A stretch of 64,000 bases of DNA from Lasiodiplodia sp. COLG20. Lineage: Eukaryota; Ascomycota; Dothideomycetes; Botryosphaeriales; Botryosphaeriaceae. Position 1 is the stretch's first letter. Each line of letters starts with the position of its first letter. The translations under genes were made by a program, and so were the position numbers. The stretch covers positions 1,984,001 to 2,048,000 of the forward strand of contig VNWV01000004.1 in the NCBI GenBank assembly GCA_009801085.1, given 5' to 3'. The notes beneath the pieces are model-generated. The model saw only the letters and a list, made by a program, of their open reading frames with translations, was not told the DNA's origin and searched no databases. Positions 43,725 through 57,445 of this stretch are shown piece by piece.

Positions 43725-44633
43725 TTAAAAGCCCCAAAACTTCGAGACTCTTGTCTTGACGCCTTCCCAGCTATTCAGCTTCGGCCGGACATCCAAGTAA
43801 AAGTTCAGGCTCTTGCCTGCCTTTCCTTCGTTACGGCCGGAGTAGAAGTCAATGACGTATTCAACCGGCGTCCCGCAGCGATCGATGACCCAATCGTGCC
43901 TATCGAATGGCGCCTGGTATCCGAGGAGCGTATTCCACCGTGCGCGAGGCGTCAACTTCTGCGAGTTACCCGAGAAAGCCACAAGTTTGGGGCCACCGCA
44001 GCTACAAAGACGCATTGTCAGCAAACCAAATCCTGTATTTCCCACCCAGCCAAGCTTGCGCGGGGGACAAAGGCATGCTTACCTCGCGCTACCCCTCCCC
44101 TCTTCCCACTCCTTGATCTCCTTCCACGCCCGCTCGTTCACCGCGTTATGGATCGGCACGATGCTGCGCATGTCCTCGACGCGCGGGTCGAACTTCTTGC
44201 GGCGCATCGCGTTGAAGAACATCTCCTCGCTCGGGTAGATCCAGTTGCCCGACCCCTTGTCCTGGCCCGTCTCGCCTTCATTGTTCGCCGGCGGCAGCCC
44301 CGCCGCCGTCTGGTCTCCAGGGAATGCGCGCGGGATGGTCGAGACCTCGCGGTCCTGCTTGAGGCCCAGGTAACCGAGGAGCGAGGAGCCGGTGGATGGC
44401 GGGATGGATTGGTCGAGCTTGTTTGAATCACAGCCATCGGACGCGGACGACGAGGCGGGCTTTTGGGGGGGAGTAGAGGCGGCTGCTGCTGCTGCTGCTG
44501 GGGGCAGCGGGTGCGGGAGCGGCGGTGCGGCTTCTCCGGCTGCGGCGGCCTTTTGCGCTTGCTCGAGCCAGGCGGCGCGAGCGTGGTGGTCGACGGGACA
44601 GGCGGCGGGCTGGGATTCTCCTTCAGCGGCCAT
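43725..44633 (-). CDS. CYC3: Holocytochrome-c synthase (cytochrome c heme lyase)
   Basis: Mitochondrial intermembrane-space enzyme that joins heme covalently to the CXXCH cysteines of apocytochrome c. Two minus-strand exons, 44633-44083 and 44001-43725, with an 81-base intron, give 275 residues. The N-terminus carries a heme-binding CPV motif at residues 12-14, followed by an Ala/Pro-rich spacer. The family core follows: NWIYPSEEMFFNAMRRKKFDP, IVPIHNAVNERAWKEIKEWE with the conserved His thought to ligate heme, CGGPKLVAFSGN, LGYQAPFDRHDWVIDRCG, VEYVIDFYSG and the terminal LNSWEGVKTRV. The length is typical. The protein could be the cytochrome c or the c1 lyase (CYT2) paralogue; I favour the c type. 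HEM2 lies 5 kb away but on the other strand, with an unrelated gene between. Confidence 0.93.
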
Positions 44634-46157
44634 TGTGAGCGGGATTGGTCCTAGGGTATTGTGAATGCTGATGGATGGGAAACAAAAAGTTCGGCGATGA
44701 TGCGATTAAAGTTCGGACCGCCAAGCGTTTGGTCCCGCGAACCCTTGTTCCCGGTCGTCCGCGCACGGACTTCATCTAGACGACTTCTCCATACGGAAGA
44801 GACGTGATTGGTGGACTGTGTGAGGTGTGGTACGCTTGAAAGTTGTTTCGCACTATAGAAGGATGGCGTTAAGGAGACAGCCCGGTATGTCAACTACATT
44901 TGCCTTTGCTTAGGACTCACTAAAGAGTACCATTTATCATCCCAAATTACTCAAAGTTCCACATGGAAGATTCATATTCGTGCCTCTCGCTACTGTTTCT
45001 AATCTAGCCTTTTCATAACCTACCTCTCTTGGGTGTAACAAGCAGGATGACGGCAGACCAGGTGCCATTGTGTCGCTCAGGGCCGCTCAGTCAGGGTGGG
45101 AGATTCACAATTGCGCCTGAAAGGAGCGCACGTTGGAAGAACGGCTTTAAAGTACCTCAATACCGCACATTATATGCAGCAGGATTCCAAGACAACCAAT
45201 TGGCATTGACTATCCTGGGGCTTTTCTAAGGGTTTTAAGGGAATCCAGATGCTTTCCCATACTGTACACGAAATAAGGCCGGACCATAATCCTCTCCAGC
45301 CTGTGCTCTATAAAAGAAGAAAACCAAAAACAGATCCACCATCCAGTTAACGCCATTTGTTCCGTATCCCATGATCATTCCCATGTTTGCCGTTTCGTAC
45401 AGTTGTAATCGCCCCGTCCTATGTTCCCCGTAATGAAAGTAAAACCGCCATTCGTTAACCGATCGTTTGGAGTCGTGCGGCATAATGAAAATGAAGAAAG
45501 AAACCTTTTTTTTTACATCGTATATGCCACGCTCAGCAGAATCCGTTACGGGAAGCCCCTATCGAGAGCTCCGATCAGACGTGCTGAGTGTGACATACGT
45601 ATCGAATCCAGTCGTTACTGCGCGTAGAACGAGGTTCGTTGGAGAGCGTCCGGTTTGAAAGGTCGAGGTGGAGACCAGGCGAAACCTCTCAAAAGGCGTG
45701 GCCCAATGAGGACCATACACAAGCGCTTGGGGAAAAGCAAGCCGCAAAGCCGAAGCATAGCTTTAAAGGAGAATGTTGGAGGCCGTGAAGTAAACCGAAT
45801 GAAACAGAATGCTGACAAGGGATGTTCCGAAGAAACATCCGATGAGGGAAACCGATGTCCTAGGTGACTGCCAGAGATGGTACCCTCGAATCGAATACCG
45901 GATCTGGCCCCCGGCGATCCCGGCGCAAATCTCGAATGTGTCTTTCAGGAAGGCCGCTGAAGAGTCTAGTGGCAAGTTGGAAGCAAGTTGAAAGGTAACC
46001 CATGAGAAATTCGTCTGTGCAGAGACTTCTACGACAGGTAGGATTGTCGAGGGCATGCTCATGATCGATAAGGTGATGGTGAGGTGTCGAGAGAAATCCC
46101 TGAGAGATTATAGCGGTTGCGTCAACGACACCAGGTTTGTGCCTGGAGGCATTCAGA
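44634..46157. other. Intergenic, possibly with a decayed small ORF
   Basis: Upstream region of the heme lyase gene plus the 3' flank of the minus-strand gene ending at 46158. A 99-codon minus-strand frame at 45763-46062 has a hydrophobic stretch (SLIGCFFGTSLVSILFHSVYF) and further hydrophobic frames lie at 45235-45483, but I could not join them into a model. They may be remnants. Confidence 0.4.
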
Positions 46158-48686
46158 TCAGAGCATTCCCTTCAAGGGAATGGAGTACCTGGCTCCGCGC
46201 CTCAAGTAGATGAATCTGTTGTCGATGACGACCGCCCTGCGGTGTTCACTGCGAGATCTGGCCTGAGCATTAGTAGCAACAATGCTTTGGGGATCGAGAG
46301 AAGACTCAGATCCGTCAAGGGTGTCGCTTACGGGGCGGGAGGTCGAGGAGGCAAGAGGGCTCATAGCAGTACTAGTAGAGTTGCTGACGTTGCTCATACG
46401 GGACATGCTGACTAAAGTTGCAGTTAGTCTGTCTTTGACACCAGTCCGGGTGATTAGTTGGTTGGCTCACCTTGACCTCCGGTACCCTCCGCAGCGCTAC
46501 CGCCGGAGACAGAGCTCTTAGGAGAAACGCGACCGAGAGCAGAGCTCTCGCTAGTAGCGGCTTCAGCCTTGTCTTCAGGAATCGCAGTCATGCGAGTAGC
46601 ATCAGCTGAAGGTGCCTCGGCAAACTCCATCACGTTGGTGTGCGAACCCAAAGGGTTCATGCGGTGAAAACCGTTGTGTCCAGAGACATCGGTGATGTCA
46701 GGCATAGAACTCTCTGTGGCGAAAGCAGGAAGCTCCGCCTTGGTGCGGCCACCGCAAACTCCCACTGGGCTCTTGGGCGCAGTAGCTGAGATGTCGCGGT
46801 CATCAGCGCGAGGGGCGTGCAACAGGCTCATACTGGAGAAGGTGATAGCAGGTCCCGGGTTGATCGGTGGCAGTTCGGGCATCTTTGTTCCAGCACTAGG
46901 GATGCTTTCCATGGTCGGAGAAAACTTGCCGGGGCGCTCAGAGCGGAAAGCGAGAGGCGAACTCAGCATTGCTGCTGAACGAGACGTCCGGAGCGAGGTT
47001 GCAGGTTCCGGCGTACGAAGGTCGATAGCAGTCTGGACCGTTGTGTTGCGTCGCTTATGGCGGCGTGTCAGGTTGAGCGTATTCTTCATACGTTCTAAGA
47101 TAGAGGCCTTCGCGGGGCGGCTCTGGTCTTGCTGGTGCTGTGAATTGCTGGCATTCTCAACGCTGCTGTCGTTGTCGCTAGCTTCTCCCGCACTTTGCTC
47201 GTTCAAAGCGAGCTTGCTCAAGCGATGAGTAGAAGAAACCCATCCACGAAGGCCAATGCTAGTCGGTGGGCGGGTCGGAAGAGCGGTCATAGAAGGAGAA
47301 CTGCGACCTAAACTCTGCTTGCCCACGCTGGGGTCTTTCTTGTGTTCTGCGCTGGAGGTCTTCGTAGTGTCGTGATGTGGACTCGCCGAGTGTCCGTCAC
47401 GAGTTCCAGAGTTGCCATGGGTCTTCGTTGCCTTAGATTTAGGCTGCTGCTCTATGCCTCCAGGAAGCACGGGCTTTTTGTTGACGCGTTCGGGAGCGCC
47501 CCAGCTGCGGACATCCTCACCTGCCTTCGGACGGCGGGGCGGAGTAGACATTGCTTCGGCTCCCTGGCGTACATCATAAGGAGCGCCGATCGACATCTTC
47601 TCGACCGGCTTGGGCGGGGTTGTTGAAGTCATGAACGGTAAGGAGCGCTTCAGGTTGGCCGACTTTTCTCCTAAGACTCCGCTGACCTTGTTGAAGAGAC
47701 TGGCCGAGCTGGGGTTGCGCGTCTCAAACTGATTGGAATTTCCACTTTCCGGGCTCATGCCCACCGTGCCCACCATTGAGGCGTTGGGCCTGTCCATCTT
47801 TGGAGTTTGGCGGACTGCGCGTCTATTTCTTAGGCCAAACTTCTGGCGCAGCGCAAACGAAGAGAGGTCAGTAGGAGCGTCAGTGAGCGTGGCGTCAGTC
47901 AAGTCGGATGCAGTGCGCTGATTCGATGTGTTTGTAGTGAGTGTGTCCGAGTGGTCTGATAGTGAATGACTGGATGCAAAATTGTGTGCAGCGAAGGGTC
48001 TTGAGAATCGGCAGTGGTCCACTGGGAGTTCGTCGCTTCCGCTGTGTGAAGCACGTTGACAGGTGACCGGACTCAGCGCTGGCGAGGATGGCGTAGACCA
48101 GAGGTGGCTTAAAGCTGCCGGGGCGCGGTAGGACAAAGGTGTGCCTACAGGTTCAAGAGTGGAGGACAGGCGGTGGACGATAGCCCCGTCTGTAGAAGCT
48201 GAGGTTGAGCGCGCGTGTCGCGAGGCGGAGCGTGACGCAGATCCAGAAGTGAGATCGTGCGCGCCGGGGTGTCCAAAGTGAGTTGACAGCGGCTGGTGCG
48301 AACGGCGGGCAAGGTGCTGCGACGCAGGCGGCTCTCGTGAAGACAGGCGGGCTTCTGGAAGGCGGGGCAGATCAGGGTTGGCCAGGGGTCGCGAGAGATC
48401 GACGGGATCGTCGGAGGTGGTAGAAGAAACGAAGGCGGGTTGTGGAAGAGAGGGGGTGGTGGAGGGTTTTGCGCGGGCGAGGGTGGTCTTCTCGGGGCGG
48501 TCGTCACGGCGCGGGCGCTTCTGCAGCTTCGAATGGCCTGAATTCCTGTGAGCTAGGCTGGACCATCACCTTCTCCGGGCACTAACACGCACTCTGGCCC
48601 TCTCCAGGGTCTCCGGGGGCGCCATGGTCGTCGCGGAAGACACTGAACGAGAACGGGCCGCGCACACGCTTTCCGTACGTCGCCAT
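46158..48686 (-). CDS. Uncharacterised serine-rich fungal protein
   Basis: Three minus-strand exons, 48686-48589, 48545-46471 and 46411-46158, give about 808 residues, with introns of 43 and 59 bases. The start MATYGKRVRGPFSFSVFRDD is the best-looking segment; an in-frame ATG at 48863 would add 59 residues of poor quality. Most of the protein is Ser/Pro/Thr-rich and predicted disordered. It contains short islands such as LSSFALRQKFGLRNRR, SLFNKVSGVLGEKSANLKRSLPF, LRGWVSSTHRLSKLALNEQ and ILERMKNTLNLTRRHKRRNT, the last strongly basic. The C-terminal exon ends NRFIYLRRGARYSIPLKGML. No catalytic motif or membrane segment is visible. The opening residues recall fungal proteins that start VTYGKxxR, but I do not assign a family. 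Confidence 0.72.
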
Positions 48687-50838
<2,152 letters not shown>

Positions 50839-53800
50839 GTTCTCTTGTCATGTTTTTTGCATAAGCACATTACGGATATCCCCCAAAAAGGTCCCTTCAA
50901 ACATTCCTTGGGATTGTTAGTACTGTTTTTGGTGTTATCTAGGTGTGCGGCGTTTTGGAAGGGTGATTGGTTTTCGGTATTCCCACTTGTAGCAGTTCAG
51001 GTCATTTTCTCAACCGTTGATGGACGAAAAAGGTCCAGGCTGTATTTGATCCGCCTGGCCATGACATAGCGAATGATATCCACTTCGAAAGTTCAATTAT
51101 CTCTGCAGCACGTTGTTCATGATTGTTAGTCAAGTCGTTCCGGCCCCTCCAGATCATTTCCGACAGATGCAGCAGTAGTCCACATTCGTCAACGCTGGGC
51201 AGGTGATCCAGTAGGAATACAGCGGTGCAAATGTTATCCCTGGGCTTTGCGTCGTATGTACTGCTTTAGTCCACTAAATTCGGTTTCTCTTCTCTAACAT
51301 TTTAAAATTGCGTACATTTCTCGTCCTTCAGTGTAATAAATATCTCCTCAAATACCTGCCGAAGAGCCGCACGCATGAGCTCAATAGCTACTCGTTATAC
51401 TCCGCCCCGATGGCCCTGAGAAAGTGTTGTCAAACCTTTTACTCAGTCCTATCGTCCTCTAATCCATTTTCATACCCAGAAGTTTACAGTTCATGGCTAT
51501 ACGTGCCTAGCATATATGTCTCGCTTATTGGAGCGCATGGCTGTGACGCGAGAGCTACTTTGATCTGCGTTGTTAGAAATAGGTACGGACCAAGCAATGC
51601 CACATACCATCCTCATTGAAAACCAACGCTACTTACTGGTATGGCCCTGAGAGGATGAATACATTCAGCCAGCCTTGGCGATCACCATCTGGAACATTAT
51701 TTCGTATTACCACAACCATAATGGCAGCAGTAACAAGCAAGTCCAGAGAAGCATAATATCACTCATGCGAACTATATGGTGCAATTGTTTCTTTACAGCT
51801 TTGGGCATCCAGAATCCCACTAAGCTTCTAAATGCATTATTCTTGTCAGATGCATTTTCGGAGAACGTGCAAGATCTTATACCTTGTCTACTAATGTACG
51901 GCAAGGGGACCGGTGATCTTGCAGCCTTTCTCATGCATATGTCGCTACAGCTAGTACCAACCTGAATAAGGAGAACTAATACTGATCAATCCGCGGTGAG
52001 AAATTACCACCTCTACCTTTTTAAGGAGTTTCTGTAACCCAAATGAGTTTGTTTTATAAGACGTGAAATGACTTGCCATATTAAGATATAAATCTGAGGT
52101 TACAGTCTTTGCGTTCTTCTCTGGTCGGACAGGGACGTCATTCTAGGAGGAGCTGTGTCTCTTCCGAGCACATGATAGCTATGCAAGATATGCACGTTTC
52201 AGTAGAGAAACAACGCAGAATCTCAGTCTGATTATAAGGTGCTGTCTGATATTAGTATGTTTTAGAGCGGTAGAAACTATATGATGGAGGGTGTGGATAA
52301 CATGATACCATGGCTTAGGCACTGAACCCTTCCACAATTCAATGCCGTATAAGAGGTGTATTCCCCTGGTCACTGCAATATCGGTTCAGCAGGTCAACCC
52401 GATTTTTCTTTTCTTCGCTTGCATAATGTGGAGTCTGCGTCAAGTGACTATTTTGAAGCGAGCACATTATGATGCCTGCGACAAAAGCACTCTTGCGAAA
52501 CTATAAACTCGTCGGCTGTAAAGTGACTTCCTGGGCATAGAAAGAGAAGTAAATGTGAACATTGACACTATTGGCGTCCTGCTCACAGCCGCATACCTAC
52601 GGCGGAAATAACAGGTTACTGTTGTTTCAGGACTCTCAGCACCGCCAAGTAGTTAGCCTAATTGGGAAATCCAGAAGTGGTTTAGCGTAGCTTGTTCCTC
52701 ATAAAACGTAGTTCATCGTGTAGGCCCTTAGAAGGAGCAATCCATTGAGTTCAAACAACTGTGATATCTACTTCGATTTGCGTTCATCTTGCTAAATTTG
52801 AAGATACAATCAATTCGTGCCACTGGCGACGCCTACGTAGTGACTTGCTCACCGCGTGCAGCATTACAGAAAAAATGCTGGGCGCCTTTACGCAGAACAG
52901 GAGATGGAGTAGTAAAACAATATCCTAGCCAAATCGTCCTAAAATTTCTCATTGTGCCGTTTAATCTAGATTTTGTATACTTGATGTTCTTTAGACAAGA
53001 GTAGTCTAGCTGTTGAAATAAGAGCCCTGACTTGAAGGTTCACGAAAGTCTTTTTTCCATCACATCCTAGTTTTTTTTTTTTTTTTTTGAAGTATTATCA
53101 GCCATTTGATGCATTAGTTAAACTAACAGAAACTTTCTTCGTCTTCGAAAGCAACGGAAAATCTCAAGCACAAGCATTATTAGCTTCTCTCATGTTGGGA
53201 CTTTGTCCGAAGATTTTCAAGTGGCACTCGTTACTCGTACTTGAATAGCCCACACAGAAAAAATTACATTCATCTCCATCAACCTGTTCCGGTTATTCCG
53301 GACGCATTGCTATACTTAGTGGAACTGTCGTGCGATGATGTTCTCCACCTGCTGATAAATTTGCGGGTGCCTCCGCCGGCATCAGCGGCAACGAGAAGCG
53401 GCATTTTCGGCAGCAATTCTGTAACATGCTTCTAAATCCGGACATTGTTGCGAACCACCAAACCCCACGAAGGACAAGGAGAGATCAGTAGTCAAAATTT
53501 TTTATTCCGCCTACCTAATAAGAAACGTCATTCACGACTGTCATAATACCTGGAGAGTAGCGAAACGCGAAGGGTGGTTGTGGGTGAAGGGCATGAGGTC
53601 GGAATACATTTCCAAATTCTTTCTCGCAGCTCTGGAGTCCGTCGCTTGATCCGTTCCCAAAGCAGTACATGTCTTCCTGTGCGGCGACGCGAGGTCCTCT
53701 TGCCCAATGAGAGGCCCTTTGCTTCGGGCCATGTCATCGGGAAACAAAATGCGACTCACACAACTAGCCGCCGCCGATCCCTGGTAAAAGTCAAACCGTT

Positions 53801-54742
53801 TCCCCCACGGGGAAACCGGAGACAAACAGCGTCACACCTCGCACGACGGGAATTTGTGGTCGGAAATGATTCCTGAATCCGTTTCCGATTCGAGCATGCG
53901 GCGGCTGAACGGGAGTTGGGTTGTGCTTATGCCCGCCAATCCTTGCTCCGTCCGTGCTGCTCTTAACTCCGTCCGAAAGGCGTGTCGCGCGTCGACTTCC
54001 ATCTTCGTCTCCGTACGCGGACTCGGGGTTCTAGGAATAGTCCACGGTCAATTCACGGCGCCTGGAAGGAGTTGGTTTCTGCTTCCTCTTCTAAGTCCGC
54101 TAAGCATCCTGCCTGGCAGCTTAGACGTACTATAGTAGTTAGCGTAGTCCAAAAGCGCGATAACAACATGATCCGGTGGTCCGCTGACGGGTTGATGGGT
54201 TGGAGGAGCTTTTGGATGCGACGCACTGACCTCGAAGTTCCCCTCATTTCGCGGCATGGACCACCCACATGCAGAATTGTGGCGTATCTGGCCTACTCGC
54301 TCTTCGGCGGCCGAGATGCGAAGCTTCACATGTCAACATAGGTAGCTTCTCATACATAGAACAGGGAGTGCGATTGTGCTCGTTTGGGGGATATAAAGTG
54401 ACGTGATATTGATGACATCCGTAGAAGCTACCTGCAGGGCTAACATCAACGAAGGACTGGGTATCCGGCGACGCTAGCCAAAGTCCTTCGAGCAATGCCA
54501 ATCTCTGTTCGTTCCATCCACCCGACTTCCTTTCCTCCAGGTTCTACCTGGCGCGACTCAGCGCGCCGCGATGCCTTTCGGCGACCTCCCCACGGCGGTA
54601 GCCCCCGCCTTGGTGCTCATCAATACCCCACGTCAAGCCATGTGTTTTCCTAACACTATTGGCTCGTAGTCATGGTCGTTATACATGTCTTCAATTTTGT
54701 TGTGCCTTTTGGCCTCTTTTTTTGATGTTGTGCGCTCTTCAC
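50839..54742. other. Long gene-poor stretch, AT-rich in its larger part
   Basis: From about 50,840 to 53,550 the composition drops sharply; for example 52,021-52,080 has 20 G or C in 60 bases. Only short, unrelated frames occur, and there is an 18-T run at 53071-53088. From about 53,560 to 54,742 GC content recovers, but no gene was recognised. This looks like an AT-rich isochore block or a mutated old repeat. No transposase or reverse-transcriptase text, long terminal repeat or inverted end could be identified. Confidence 0.6.
53071..53088 (+). repeat. Homopolymer T tract (18)
   Basis: Eighteen consecutive T residues inside the AT-rich block. It could be the poly-A end of a minus-strand retroposed copy, but no flanking target duplication was found. 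Confidence 0.9.
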
Positions 54743-55197
54743 TCACGCGAAGAGGCTGGCACCGCCGGACTCGACGGCCTCGATCTCAGCCGCGCTCCAC
54801 CTCAGGCGGCCGAAGCGGGGAGGAAGCTCGCTGCGGTCGAAGACCTCGCCCTTGCCAGGCTGGACGGAGCCGAGGGCAGAGCCGGGCTGGCTGCCAATGG
54901 CGCCGCTGGAAAAGGTGCGCTTGTTGAGGGGGCCGTGCTGCTGAGCCTTCTGGCGGTAGCTGGCAAAGGAGTCCGGCAGGGACTGGGAGGGAGCGGCCGG
55001 GTGAGCCCGGGGAGTGTGGTCGATGTCTGTTGGCACGTGGGGTCAGTTGCTGGCCCTTCCGAGAAAATCGAATAGCTCCTCCGAGGAGCATGTGAAAGTA
55101 CATGGCAGGAAAACTTACGGGCCGGAGGGTTGTGCTTGCCAACGAAGCGGATGAGCGGCTGGCGCTGAGCAAGGCGGCGGGCGGTGGCGGAGAACAT
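54743..55197 (-). CDS. KGD4: KGD4/YMR31 (MRPS36-type) mitochondrial protein
   Basis: Small mitochondrial matrix protein that tethers the E3 subunit (Lpd1) to the E1-E2 core of 2-oxoglutarate dehydrogenase; first described as a small ribosomal subunit protein. Two minus-strand exons, 55197-55119 and 55026-54743, with a 92-base intron, give 120 residues. The N-terminus (MFSATARRLAQRQPLIRFVGK) is basic and serves as targeting sequence. The conserved segment spans the splice as NPPAHIDHTPRAHPAAPS, then LPDSFASYRQKAQQHGPL. The C-terminus AEIEAVESGGASLFA is the usual family end, which fits the E3-binding role. Short length and two exons are normal. It shares a 705-base divergent upstream region with MED18. 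Confidence 0.9.
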
Positions 55198-55902
55198 GTT
55201 GGCGGGCTGAGGACTTGTGCAGTTGCTCGAGGTGTGGGAAGAGGTAACAGTGGTAAAGGTCGGAAGAGTGCGCGAGAGCTTGATAAAGTATCGGAGCGGA
55301 ACGGCTAAAGTCGGCCGGAGCCACTAATTGCAGGTGGGTCCGTGAAAAGAAGTTGGGGGCGTTCGGCGCTGCTGATCGCGGGTCGAAGTGCTGGAGGAGG
55401 AGCCGGGTCGAGGGAATGGAGACGGCCGGAGCAATGTGGGCGGGCGCAGGTTCAAATGTTGCTCGAGGCAAGCACGTCACGGCGGAATGGGCTGCGGTTT
55501 TCGGAGTGCGGAAACGAAGACGCGGCAACGGCGACGGGCTCGGAGATGCAGGATAGGCTGCCGTCTGAGGTAACGTAAGCGAGGCCGGCCGCCGGAGCAG
55601 AAAAAAAGGTGGACTGACAATTGTTCGAGCGGAGTCCGGCGCTGTGGGCGGAGCTACGAGCGGGCCCGGGGATCGTGCTTCGCGGCAGCCGGCCGGGTGG
55701 ATGTCGCCATCGCATTGGCATGCCGCGTTTGGTGCGCGTTTCTAAGCAAGCGGCCATTGTGTCCCTCGATTTTTTGTGTCATCCGGGGCCTTATCGCGCG
55801 GTCGGACCATCTCCCCACACCAACGCGACTCGCGCCTGCCCGCTGGCGTCAACCGCGTCCGATCGCCACGCCGGAGCAGAACCAGCTTCCTCCTACCCCG
55901 CC
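55198..55902. promoter_or_regulatory. Divergent promoter region KGD4 / MED18
   Basis: About 700 GC-rich bases between two divergent housekeeping genes. Frames here are Arg/Ala-rich and lack protein-like text. No TATA box was found, as is common for such genes. Confidence 0.5.
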
Positions 55903-56747
55903 ATGCCGCACGAGCTGCTCCTGTTTGCCCAGCTGCCCAATTCGCGCCTCGAGCAGCTGCTGAACATCGTCGCCGGAATCGCCGGCGCCCAGCCGCAGCG
56001 TGTCATCGAGCGCCATGTGGTATACCGACCCCAGCGCGACCCGCTGCAACGCCAGTACGCCGTTGGCGCAAGTCAGAATGTGCAGACGACCCAGCGCGCG
56101 ACCTCGCGCGAGCAGCTGTCCAAGGACATGTTCTACTGGCAGACGGTGAAGGAGCTCGACGACGCCGACTTTGACCCTGCGGCGTCGACAGAGCATGCCC
56201 CAAAAGAGAAGGCGAATCCCGACGCCGAACGCAAGGGTTGGGCTATCCAGTTTCAGGACATCCCAGAGGCAGGCCAGAGACCTGTCACCACGCGCTGGGT
56301 TCAGACAACCGACGTGGTCGCGGGCAATCCCCACGCCCACATGAAAGCGACCATGTACAAGTACGGAAATACCCCTCCACATTCTTGTCCGGGGCCGGGC
56401 TGACGTGCCACAGCTACGTCTCCGAGTACGTCGACGAGGGCTTCCAATTCGTACACAAGAACGCGACCATTCTCCTGCATCGCATTCTCCGCTTCCCCAA
56501 CCCCGAGCAATCGCGCGATTCCCCTCTCGAAAGCCTTCCTCCATTCAAGGACCTTGAACCGCTTGACAAGAGCGGCGCGTATGTTGTGCAGGTGTCGATA
56601 AAGATCCAGGACAACTATAAGCCAGAGACCCGAGAAAAGGCCCAGGCGGAGCTCCTTGCATTGAAAGGAACGCTGAAAGGTGTCATCGATTTGGAGCCCG
56701 CGGAAAGGCTCGCTCTGGACACCCGAGTCAAGGCTAGACCGGGCTGA
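55903..56747 (+). CDS. MED18: Mediator complex subunit 18
   Basis: Subunit of the Mediator head module (yeast Srb5) that relays regulator signals to RNA polymerase II. Exons 55903-56360 and 56414-56747, with a 53-base intron, give 263 residues. The N-terminus MPHELLLFAQLPNSRLEQLL and IVAGIAGAQPQRVIERHVVY match the MED18 beta-barrel start. The splice joins KATMYN to YVSEYVDEGFQFVH, the usual family block, followed by LHRILRFP and AYVVQVSIKIQDN. The donor is GTACGG inside an AAG-TAC pair; ignoring it leads to a stop within 15 residues. The C-terminus is a charged helix. The start ATG has CGCC upstream, a fair context. Confidence 0.92.
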
Positions 56748-57445
56748 GGACGCGCAAGCCATAATTCAGAAGGGAGACGTCTGCATTAGGATACGATTAC
56801 TAGACTATATCCGAGGTGGAGCTCCACTCAGAGGCCGGCATTTAGCAAACATGCCCGCGTAGAGCTCCACCTACCTTCGCGAATGGTAGGCGCTGGGAGA
56901 ATAGGTAACTCAAGCTAGCCTGGTACTGGTGTCGTACAGCGAAAAAGGCGAGGCCACAGCACAAAACGCGCCATCGTAAAAGTTTGCGGAGAGCTACCTT
57001 AGTGAAGCCAAGGTTTGCGCCGTGTGAGAACACTCGCGAACAGATAGAAGAAAGTTACATGCGAAAGAAAATTAATCCCAGGCAAGTGATGGACAGGAGC
57101 GCCACTTGAATCTCTGTGTGATGTACGTAATTTTCCGTCAGCTTGGTGGTGAGCTCAAACTTCTTCGCGAAGCGAATGTGTGCGAGAACACAGCTTTCGC
57201 GTCTCACTTCCGACAGTTCACCACGATCCCCGTCCCGAGAAGGCAGGTGTAAGTCTCACTCGGGTCGAATGAATGCAGCAGGCTCGACTGCACTACATGC
57301 TTTGCGGTTAGGCAATACGACGCACGTGCTACCGCGTCTCCGCGTCCGCTTCTGTCACGTCAAACCTGCTCCACGTTCGACACCACCACGCATCTCCAGA
57401 CCCACATTCGGCCACGCTGCTTGCATCGCTCACCCGACCGCGAAC
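56748..57445. other. Intergenic, tandem genes
   Basis: 3' flank of MED18 and promoter of the polynucleotide kinase gene, about 700 bases. AT-richer in the middle (57030-57100). No gene or repeat recognised. Confidence 0.5.

Noticed and set aside
50839..54742. Intact transposable element in the AT-rich block
   Set aside because: No transposase or reverse-transcriptase text, terminal repeats or target duplications were seen; only composition suggests a repeat.
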